Positions 1 through 5,008 of a stretch of DNA of 5,008 nt are shown here, one piece after another. A program made the position numbers and the translations under genes. Position 1 is the stretch's first letter, and every line of letters begins with the position of its first letter. The DNA is taken from contig RFJS01000142.1 of assembly GCA_003694825.1 (NCBI GenBank), positions 1 through 5,008 on the forward strand. The letters run 5' to 3'. The DNA is from Verrucomicrobiota bacterium (GTDB lineage: Bacteria; Verrucomicrobiota; Verrucomicrobiia; Opitutales; Opitutaceae). Below the pieces are notes generated by a model. It was given only the letters and a program-made list of their open reading frames with translations, was not told the origin of the DNA and ran no database searches.

Positions 1-2829
1 CGGCGCGTTCACCGGCGTGGGCTGCGGAGTCACCTCATAACGGATCGGATCAAAGGACCCGATGATATCGTTGGAAAGATCACGCCGCGAGAACGCTTCC
101 TCGATATAGGCACGCCAGTTGATATCGATCGTCTTGAGCGTGTAGCTGCGACCGTTGACCACGATATCTCCGTTCGGATCCGGAACGTGCACGGTATAGG
201 TCTGCTTGTTGTCGAGCTGGTCGTATTCGAGCCACCAGTAGTTCAGGCGGTTGAAGGGCTGCAGCGAACCGGCCGTGTGGTTCTCGATATCGAACAGACC
301 TTCGAGACGGAAGAGTTCGTTGGTCACCGGATCGCGGATAAACCATGCCTTGCTCCGACCCGGCTCGTCGACTCCGGAAGACACAAGATTCGTGCCCTGG
401 AGCGCCTTGAGGTCATCGGGAATAAAGGCCTCCGCGACACTGTAGTTGATCAACAGACCGTTGATCGGATTCGGATTGAACTCCGTGGTGCCATTCGGGG
501 TGAATCCGGGCGGGTAGCTCGTCGAATCAGCCCACTTCGAGGGAGCCGGAGCCTGCTCGAAGCTGTAGATGGCATTATCGCGCTTGATCTCGTAGAAGGC
601 GAGGGTTCCCGAGAACTTGCCGTCCCAGGCCGACCACTTGATACCGGCTTCGATGGCACGCGTGTTTTCCGCCGGGATGGTTTCATTGTTGCCGTCGACC
701 AGCGAGGTGTTCGGCGAGATGCCCTCGGAATAGAGTCCGTAGAGCGTGATTGCCTTCGACGCTTCGTAATTGATCGCGAACGTCTTCGAAACCTTGTCGA
801 TATCCTCGGCGAAGCTCTTCACCGGCTCGGTCTCGTCATAGACGATGCTGTAGGGATTATCGACGAAGATGTCATTGTTGACGCCGATAGCCTGATCCTC
901 GGGCGAAATGCGGATCAATTCCTTGGTTTCGGCGTTGTAGCGATCGTAGCGCAGGCCGGCGATCACGCCGATGCGGTCTTCCCAGAACTTGCTCTGAAGG
1001 ATGGCGTAGGCGCCGTGGAACCAGATGTTCTGGTTGCGATACGCGTCGCCCGGCATGGCCAGGTTTTCGCCGTTGTAGCGGAAGACGCTGAAATCATCCA
1101 GCGCCCGGAAATAGAGCGCGTCTCGCTGCCCCGCCTCTTCAGACGGGATGCGGCCGGAGCTGATGTAGGGGTGATTGCGATCGATGTAGGCCCGATTAAT
1201 CGACTCGGAACCGTCGAGGAAATCGACATCGTCGTTGATGAAGTGATAGCCGGCGAGCAGCGTGTGCTTGGCATCACCACCGATGAACGGCGTCTCGAAG
1301 TTGTAGGTGGCCTTCACCCGCCACTGGAAGGAGCGCGACTTCTGCGGCTCGAGAGCCCACCAGTAACGCAGGAGCTTGAGATCGTCTTCACCCTGCACGA
1401 TCGCCGGATCCCAGTTCGGCACGAACGGTCCGGAGTCCTCGTTTTTCACGCCCCAGAGATACTGGGCGTATTCAACATTCTCGAGGTCGGCGAAACGCAC
1501 GGGAAGGCCGTTGCGAATATTGAACCGGCCTTCGCGATTGTTCATCACACGAGCGTTGAGCGAAAACTCCTCTTCGTCGGCCTGGGTGATGAAAATACCG
1601 GTCGAGAAGGCGAATTTTTCCGAGGGGATGTAGGAGAGGTCGACCAGAAAATCCTCCTCGTCGCGCTGCTGATAGGTATCCGGTCCCGTGAGACGATAGG
1701 TATCCGGAAGCGTGCCTCCCTGGAAGAGCCGCTCTTCGATCGTCGGCTCGTTGAAGGACGAGACCAGCCGTCCACGAGGATCCGCCGAGAAGACGATCTT
1801 CGAGAGCTTCGGAATATCGCCGTCCTGGGCGAAGTTGTATTGCTCATCCCACTGATTGCGAAAATCCGGGATGCGCGAATTCGAAAGATCGTCATAAACC
1901 CATTGCGAACCCGTTCCCTCATAGCGGGAACGCGCCTTCTGAAACTCGACGAAGAGATTCCACTCCTTGTTGTACCAGTAATCGAACTGCAGCGCGCCGT
2001 AACGGACCTCCTTGCCCTGGTGATCGCGCCAGTGCCCACGGTCTTCATACGATCCCATCAGGCGATAGTTGAGACGGTGCTTCCCCTCTCCCTGATCCTT
2101 GATGATGGGGCCGGTCACATCGACCGTCGCACGGAAGAGGTCATTGGAGCCAACCGTCACACCGATCGACTGGCGCTGAGCCGAGAGCGGCTTCTTCGGA
2201 ATGACGTTCACAATGCCGGAAATGACGCCAACACCGTAGAGCAGTGAGTTCGGCCCCTTGACCACCTCCATGCGGTCCATGTTGACCGAATCGAGAATGC
2301 CACCGAGGGCGATATTCGTATTTTGCGTAATGACGACGCCACCGTAGCGGAAACCCAGCCTGTTCTGGAACGGCACATTGAAACCGCGAATGCCGATCAC
2401 GTTTGAGAAGCTGTTGCCGCCGGCACTGGAGGAGGCGGACTTCTCCGCGGACCCACGGCCGCGGTTGGCGTTGCGGCTGTTCCCGCTCGAAGAGGCCTCC
2501 AGGTCGGAGGTGAACACACCCGAGGTGTATTGCAGCGCCTCGGAAAAGTCGGTGGCGCCAAGGTCCTTGATGAACTCCGAGGTGACAACCTGGATGGTCA
2601 TCGGCAGATCCTTGATCGCCGTATTCAGACCGGTGGCCGAGACCGAGTTGCCAGCCCGGTAGCGGTCGTCCTTGGTCGTATCGACTTCGAACACGGAAAG
2701 GACGATCAGCTCGTCGTCCTCTTCGCTAGATGCCGAATCCAACGATTGGGCAGAAAGGCCGCCAGCCAGCACACAAGCAGCCGCTGCGGATACAAGTGTC
2801 CGCACAGGTAGGCAGAAACGTCGCTTCAT
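1..2829 (-). CDS. TonB-dependent outer-membrane receptor, C-terminus beyond the left edge
   Basis: This is an outer-membrane, energy-coupled importer in which a beta-barrel is closed by an N-terminal plug and opened by TonB. The ATG at 2829 is followed directly by a signal peptide: a basic KRR, a hydrophobic stretch to about residue 26, and a likely cleavage site at LSA|Q (27/28). An acidic linker and a TonB-box-like ELIVLSVFEV follow (40-49). The plug spans about 60-214 and shows IKDLPMTIQVVTSEFI (72-87), IRGF (147-150), MDRMEVVKGPNSLLYG (184-199) and SGIVNVIPKKP (204-214). The barrel follows, with LYGLYSEG ending at 703 and AIEAGIKW around E727, both typical of siderophore-type receptors. 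All 943 visible codons are open, and the C-terminal barrel strands and terminal aromatic residue are not reached, so the protein is unusually long. Two oddities are a Ser/Gly/Asn-rich insert in the plug (about 111-143) and a long segment after residue 757. No clear Shine-Dalgarno precedes the ATG. The family call is firm. The substrate is unknown: siderophore-like plug motifs compete with the sugar-regulator context. Confidence 0.95.
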   Translation of the reverse strand, partial: MKRRFCLPVRTLVSAAAACVLAGGLSAQSLDSASSEEDDELIVLSVFEVDTTKDDRYRAGNSVSATGLNTAIKDLPMTIQVVTSEFIKDLGATDFSEALQYTSGVFTSDLEASSSGNSRNANRGRGSAEKSASSSAGGNSFSNVIGIRGFNVPFQNRLGFRYGGVVITQNTNIALGGILDSVNMDRMEVVKGPNSLLYGVGVISGIVNVIPKKPLSAQRQSIGVTVGSNDLFRATVDVTGPIIKDQGEGKHRLNYRLMGSYEDRGHWRDHQGKEVRYGALQFDYWYNKEWNLFVEFQKARSRYEGTGSQWVYDDLSNSRIPDFRNQWDEQYNFAQDGDIPKLSKIVFSADPRGRLVSSFNEPTIEERLFQGGTLPDTYRLTGPDTYQQRDEEDFLVDLSYIPSEKFAFSTGIFITQADEEEFSLNARVMNNREGRFNIRNGLPVRFADLENVEYAQYLWGVKNEDSGPFVPNWDPAIVQGEDDLKLLRYWWALEPQKSRSFQWRVKATYNFETPFIGGDAKHTLLAGYHFINDDVDFLDGSESINRAYIDRNHPYISSGRIPSEEAGQRDALYFRALDDFSVFRYNGENLAMPGDAYRNQNIWFHGAYAILQSKFWEDRIGVIAGLRYDRYNAETKELIRISPEDQAIGVNNDIFVDNPYSIVYDETEPVKSFAEDIDKVSKTFAINYEASKAITLYGLYSEGISPNTSLVDGNNETIPAENTRAIEAGIKWSAWDGKFSGTLAFYEIKRDNAIYSFEQAPAPSKWADSTSYPPGFTPNGTTEFNPNPINGLLINYSVAEAFIPDDLKALQGTNLVSSGVDEPGRSKAWFIRDPVTNELFRLEGLFDIENHTAGSLQPFNRLNYWWLEYDQLDNKQTYTVHVPDPNGDIVVNGRSYTLKTIDINWRAYIEEAFSRRDLSNDIIGSFDPIRYEVTPQPTPVNAP
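1671..1707. repeat. Short in-frame tandem duplication inside the receptor gene
   Basis: The 13-mer gataggtatccgg occurs at 1671-1683 and again at 1695-1707, exactly 24 bp (8 codons) apart. On the coding strand it gives PDTYRLTG followed by PDTYQQ (residues 375-388). The exact match at nucleotide level and the in-frame period suggest a small, fairly recent duplication in a barrel loop. Convergent use of the same codons for a PDTY motif is the alternative. Confidence 0.5.
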
Positions 2830-2868
2830 GAGATATTTGATCAGGGTAAGGGTTTGTCGGGTAGCGTC

Positions 2869-2883
2869 GTAATGGGCTATTAC
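2869..2883. promoter_or_regulatory. Inverted repeat GTAAT-N5-ATTAC over the predicted receptor start site
   Basis: The sequence GTAATGGGCTATTAC has perfect 5-bp arms around a 5-bp centre. It directly abuts the receptor's -10 hexamer and covers the predicted transcription start, where a bound repressor would block initiation. It is short enough to occur by chance, so it is only a candidate operator. Confidence 0.3.
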
Positions 2884-2889
2884 ATTATA
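2884..2889 (-). promoter_or_regulatory. Predicted -10 element of the receptor promoter
   Basis: On the minus strand this reads TATAAT, a perfect sigma-70-type -10 hexamer, followed by G. It lies 54 bp upstream of the receptor ATG. Transcription would start near 2877, giving a leader of roughly 48 nt. At spacings of 16-18 bp the -35 position (about 2906-2913) reads ACAAGC, CACAAG or GCACAA, which barely matches TTGACA. A strong -10 with no -35 is the usual arrangement of an activator-dependent promoter. The start site is predicted only from the hexamer. Confidence 0.5.
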
Positions 2890-2896
2890 AGTATAA
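2885..2896. promoter_or_regulatory. AT-rich inverted repeat TTATA-N2-TATAA with overlapping divergent -10-like hexamers
   Basis: TTATAAGTATAA is a perfect 5-bp inverted repeat with a 2-bp centre. Because of the symmetry it supplies -10-like hexamers both ways: TATAAT toward the receptor (2884-2889) and TATAAG or TATAAA toward the regulator (2886-2891, 2892-2897). No good -35 for the plus strand is visible 17 bp upstream (GTAATG or AGCGTC). It may be overlapping divergent promoters, an operator, or both. Confidence 0.35.
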
Positions 2897-2919
2897 ACCA
2901 AATCGGCTTGTGCCTTCTA

Positions 2920-2959
2920 CCGGAATTTGCGACAACCACACCCCGGTTTTGCGCAAGCC
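2920..2959. promoter_or_regulatory. Candidate regulator operator: two direct repeats CCGG(A)N-TTTGCG, 22-23 bp apart
   Basis: CCGGAATTTGCGACAACC (2920-2937) is echoed by CCGGTTTTGCGCAAGCC (2943-2959). CCGG and TTTGCG are identical in both copies, with one base of spacing difference, and the TTTGCG cores are 22 bp apart, about two helical turns. The second copy also contains the 8-bp palindrome TTGCGCAA (2949-2956). AraC-family proteins commonly bind tandem direct half-sites at about this spacing. Relative to the predicted receptor start near 2877, the repeats cover about -43 to -82, a usual activator position. They also lie 23 bp upstream of the regulator ATG, so the regulator could control itself. 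Binding by the neighbouring regulator is inferred. Confidence 0.45.
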
Positions 2960-2982
2960 CCAGAACCACTTCACCCACACCC

Positions 2983-4221
2983 ATGGCCCTATACCAGAAG
3001 AAAATCGCGATCGTGCTCGATCCCCTGTCAGCCCGAAGGCTGGTCGAGAGCATGTTTGCCTACCTCAAGCCCGACCGGCTCGTCTGGCTGATCGACGCAC
3101 ACCGCCCGGTCCCGGAAATCATCGAGCAGCTGAAGGTCTGGCGTCCCGACGGCATCGTCGTGCGCGTCAAACCCGACCTTCACCGCGCCCTGATGGAGAT
3201 GGGCAAGCCCATCGTCATCTCCGGAGGCAACCGAGCCGAGCATCTCGTCAGTAGCGTTGGCTCCGACAACGAGAAAGTCGGAGCCGAGGCGGCCCGTCAT
3301 CTCATGAGCCTTGGCCTTCGCTCCTTCGGCTTCCTCGGCATGAACGCACCGTTTGCGCCGCAGCGCCAGCGCGGCTTCATCGAGACGCTCCACCAGGCCG
3401 GCTTCGAAGCTGTCGAATTCAACGATCCTTCGGTCGGCTGGCACCACTACATGGAAATGCCGCACACGCCACACGCCGGTCTGGCCCGCTGGCTCGCCGA
3501 CCTGCCGAAGCCGGCGGGGGTGTTCGCCGCGCACGACCCACTGGGCTGGCATTTGGCGCACATGTGCCTGCATTCGCGCATCAGCGTGCCGGAAGAGATC
3601 GCCATCGTCGGTGCCAATAATGATGAACTCGTGTGCAAGCTGTCTCGACCACCGCTCAGCAGCATCGCCCTCCCCTGGCAGCGCACCGGCGCGGAAACGG
3701 CCCTGGAGATCGATCGCCTGGTCGACGCCATGGAGGCCGGCGACACCGAAGGCATGCAGGGGCGGCTCATTCGCCTGCCTCCCGAGGGGGTTGTGATTCG
3801 ACAGTCGACGGACATGCTCGCCATCGAAAACCCGATCCTCCGACGCGCCATCGCCTACATCAAGGCCCACGCTTCCGAACCGATCACCGTGAGTGACGTG
3901 GTCAATCAGCTCCCGGTCTCGCGGCGCAAACTCGAGATCGACTTCATCCGCCATCTCAACCGCACACCGAAGGAGGAAATCATGCGGGTGCGCATCGAGC
4001 GCGCCAAGATCATGCTGGCCGAAACCGACCTGCCGATCTCGATGGTCGCCGAACGCTGCGGCTTCAACTACGCCGACCGCTTCGCCGCCTGCTTTCGCCA
4101 GGCCGTCGGCATGTCGCCTCTGGCCTTCCGCAAGAGCATGCGGGCGCGCGATGCCGAACCGGCTCGCCACGCCCCTCAGCTCTCGCCCCATCCGCCGGAA
4201 ACCATCCCATCTCAAAAGTGA
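2983..4221 (+). CDS. XylR-type transcriptional regulator (LacI-like sensor plus AraC helix-turn-helix)
   Basis: This is a cytoplasmic ligand-responsive transcription factor of 412 residues, close to the family's usual length of about 390. The N-terminal part (about 6-277) is a periplasmic-binding-protein-like sensor. It shows VGSDNEKVG (D95, N96), QRGF in the first subdomain, WLADLPKPAGVFAAHD ending at D185, SVPEEIAIVGANNDELVCKLSRPPLSSI (NND at 212-214), and the hinge VVIRQSTD ending at D277. The C-terminal AraC domain (about 283-384) has two helix-turn-helices: ITVSDVVNQLPVSRRKLE (301-318) and ISMVAERCGFNYADRF (352-367), ending GMSPLAFRK. A proline-rich tail (385-412) follows. The ATG at 2983 was chosen because MALYQKKIAIVL begins the sensor fold. 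In-frame upstream starts (TTG at 2854, ATG at 2872) would add a non-conserved leader across the promoter. No Shine-Dalgarno is visible. The gene is divergent from the receptor and coupled to the reductase. The family usually senses pentoses or related sugars, but the ligand here is not deducible. A His-rich stretch (WHHYMEMPHTPH, 153-164) in the sensor is unusual. Confidence 0.95.
   Translation: MALYQKKIAIVLDPLSARRLVESMFAYLKPDRLVWLIDAHRPVPEIIEQLKVWRPDGIVVRVKPDLHRALMEMGKPIVISGGNRAEHLVSSVGSDNEKVGAEAARHLMSLGLRSFGFLGMNAPFAPQRQRGFIETLHQAGFEAVEFNDPSVGWHHYMEMPHTPHAGLARWLADLPKPAGVFAAHDPLGWHLAHMCLHSRISVPEEIAIVGANNDELVCKLSRPPLSSIALPWQRTGAETALEIDRLVDAMEAGDTEGMQGRLIRLPPEGVVIRQSTDMLAIENPILRRAIAYIKAHASEPITVSDVVNQLPVSRRKLEIDFIRHLNRTPKEEIMRVRIERAKIMLAETDLPISMVAERCGFNYADRFAACFRQAVGMSPLAFRKSMRARDAEPARHAPQLSPHPPETIPSQK
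4218..4221 (+). other. GTGA stop/start overlap coupling regulator and reductase
   Basis: The regulator's TGA (4219-4221) and the reductase's GTG (4218-4220) share bases. The bases before it (CCATCTCAAAA) hold no ribosome-binding sequence, so the reductase is probably translated by ribosomes ending on the regulator, on the same mRNA. Confidence 0.75.
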
Positions 4222-5008
4222 CTCCCCCCTCCGCTCCAAACCCACTCGACCTGAGCACTTCCCCGCTCGCCCTCGGCTGCTGGGGATTCGCCGATCCCGA
4301 CCTCTGGGGAAACACCGGCCGAAGCGACGCCGTCGCGGTGATCCATGCCGCGCTCGACCATGGCATCAACCTGCTGGATACCGCCCCAGGCTACGGAAAC
4401 GGCCTCTCCGAGGAAATCCTCGGCGAGGCCCTCGACGGACGACGGGGCCAGGTCCTGATCGCGACCAAAGTCCCTGACAGCGCGTTTTCAGCGGATGGCG
4501 TTCGCGCCTCGCTCGAGGCGAGCCTGCGCCGGCTCAAAACCGACTGGATCGACCTGCTGCAGATTCACTGGGTCGGCGACGAAGCGCGCTTCGAAGAGGT
4601 GATCGCCGCCTTCGAATCAGCTCGCGACGCCGGCCTGGTGCGGGCCTGCGGTGTGTGCAACTTCGGCCCCCGGCACCTCGAGCGGCTGAAGGCGTGCGCC
4701 ACCGGATGGGTGAGCAACCAGCTGCCCTACAACCTCCTATGGAGGGCGATCGAGTTCGAGATTCAGCAACGATGCGTGGATGAAGGACTCGGCATCCTCG
4801 CCTACAGCCCCCTGCAGCAGGGACTGCTCTCCGGCAGATACACCACCGCAGACGACGTCCCGCCCGGACGCGCCCGCTCCCGGCACTTCGCCGGCAGCCG
4901 TCCGCTCGCACGCCACGGCGAACCCGGCTGCGAAGCCGAGACATTTCGCGCCATCGGCGAGATTCGCCGCATCGCCGACGAAGCCGGCCATCCGATGCCA
5001 CACCTCGC
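4218..5008 (+). CDS. Aldo/keto reductase, C-terminus beyond the right edge
   Basis: This is a soluble NAD(P)H-dependent (beta/alpha)8-barrel oxidoreductase that interconverts aldehydes or ketones and alcohols. All four catalytic residues of the family are present: D54 and Y59 in NLLDTAPGYGNGLSEEILG, K84 in LIATK, and H117 in DWIDLLQIHW. Later family motifs are GVCNF, SNQLPYNLLWR (N167, Q168) and ILAYSPLQQGLLSGRY (195-208), the last part of the barrel and cofactor region. RHGEPGCEAETF (232-243) follows before the cut. It most resembles the IolS/YhdN-like, aryl-alcohol-dehydrogenase-related branch. There are 263 complete codons, and the family usually runs to 300-330, so perhaps 40-70 residues are missing. 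The start is GTG at 4218, overlapping the regulator's TGA by four bases (GTGA). No in-frame ATG or Shine-Dalgarno lies nearby, which favours coupled translation. The link to a regulator and receptor suggests a catabolic role on the imported compound, but the substrate is not known. Confidence 0.93.
   Translation, partial: MTPPSAPNPLDLSTSPLALGCWGFADPDLWGNTGRSDAVAVIHAALDHGINLLDTAPGYGNGLSEEILGEALDGRRGQVLIATKVPDSAFSADGVRASLEASLRRLKTDWIDLLQIHWVGDEARFEEVIAAFESARDAGLVRACGVCNFGPRHLERLKACATGWVSNQLPYNLLWRAIEFEIQQRCVDEGLGILAYSPLQQGLLSGRYTTADDVPPGRARSRHFAGSRPLARHGEPGCEAETFRAIGEIRRIADEAGHPMPHL

Noticed and set aside
187..2247. A 686-codon open frame on the plus strand, antisense to the receptor
   Set aside because: It is in exact codon register with the receptor on the other strand, so it stays open only because the receptor avoids TTA, CTA and TCA codons there. 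It ends exactly where the receptor uses a TCA serine codon. Its translation is a monotonous I/V/R/E/G mix with no recognisable domain, whereas the receptor strand shows clear family motifs.
2801..2829. Lipoprotein signal on the receptor, suggested by Cys19 in the leader
   Set aside because: The context AAAC-V lacks a proper lipobox with Leu at -3, the hydrophobic core continues past the cysteine, and a normal signal peptidase I site (LSA|Q) follows. TonB receptors of this type are not usually lipidated.
2854..2982. Extended N-terminus of the regulator from TTG 2854 or ATG 2872
   Set aside because: The extra 43 residues would be encoded across the AT-rich divergent promoter and candidate operators. 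They show no family similarity, and the sensor fold begins naturally at MALYQKKIAIVL (ATG 2983).
3028..4245. A 405-codon open frame on the minus strand, antisense to the regulator
   Set aside because: It is also codon-for-codon in register with the regulator and explained by the same absence of TTA, CTA and TCA codons. The plus strand encodes conserved sensor and helix-turn-helix motifs; the minus-strand product matches nothing I recognise.
3893..4477. A 194-codon plus-strand frame across the regulator/reductase junction
   Set aside because: It is a shifted-frame shadow of two well-supported genes. Its product is Arg/Ser/Pro-rich, as expected for an out-of-frame reading of GC-rich coding DNA.
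4534..5003. Minus-strand open frames at the right end
   Set aside because: They lie antisense to the aldo/keto reductase, which has its full catalytic tetrad. Their Arg/Gly-rich translations show no domain.

Overview
The window is GC-rich and densely coding. It holds three genes and one short divergent control region. The most likely source is a member of the Verrucomicrobiota, probably of the Opitutales/Opitutaceae type. Three things suggest this: a TonB-dependent receptor whose mature N-terminus carries the 'LS.FEV' motif often seen in that group, a XylR-type regulator (LacI-like sensor fused to an AraC helix-turn-helix) read divergently from it, and the absence of clear Shine-Dalgarno sequences. 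The lineage is inferred from protein style alone, with no marker gene present.

Layout: (1) 1-2829, minus strand: a very large TonB-dependent outer-membrane receptor. Its start and signal peptide lie inside the window, but its C-terminus runs off the left edge after 943 codons. (2) 2830-2982: a 153-bp intergenic region between head-to-head genes. It has an AT-rich island with a consensus TATAAT facing the receptor, two adjacent short inverted repeats, and a pair of direct repeats (CCGG..TTTGCG) about 22 bp apart. (3) 2983-4221, plus strand: a 412-residue XylR/AraC-type transcriptional regulator. (4) 4218-5008, plus strand: an aldo/keto reductase starting with GTG inside the regulator's stop codon (GTGA overlap) and cut by the right edge after 263 complete codons.

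Working model (inference): the regulator senses a small molecule, probably a sugar or derivative, through its LacI-like domain. It then activates the divergent receptor promoter from the direct repeats, which lie just upstream of that promoter's poor -35 region. The receptor imports the ligand or a precursor across the outer membrane, and the translationally coupled reductase oxidises or reduces a carbonyl-containing intermediate. The ligand cannot be read from the sequence, and no glycoside hydrolase or inner-membrane transporter is visible here. I saw no RNA gene, mobile element, CRISPR array or phage signature, and no gene-free stretch longer than 153 bp.
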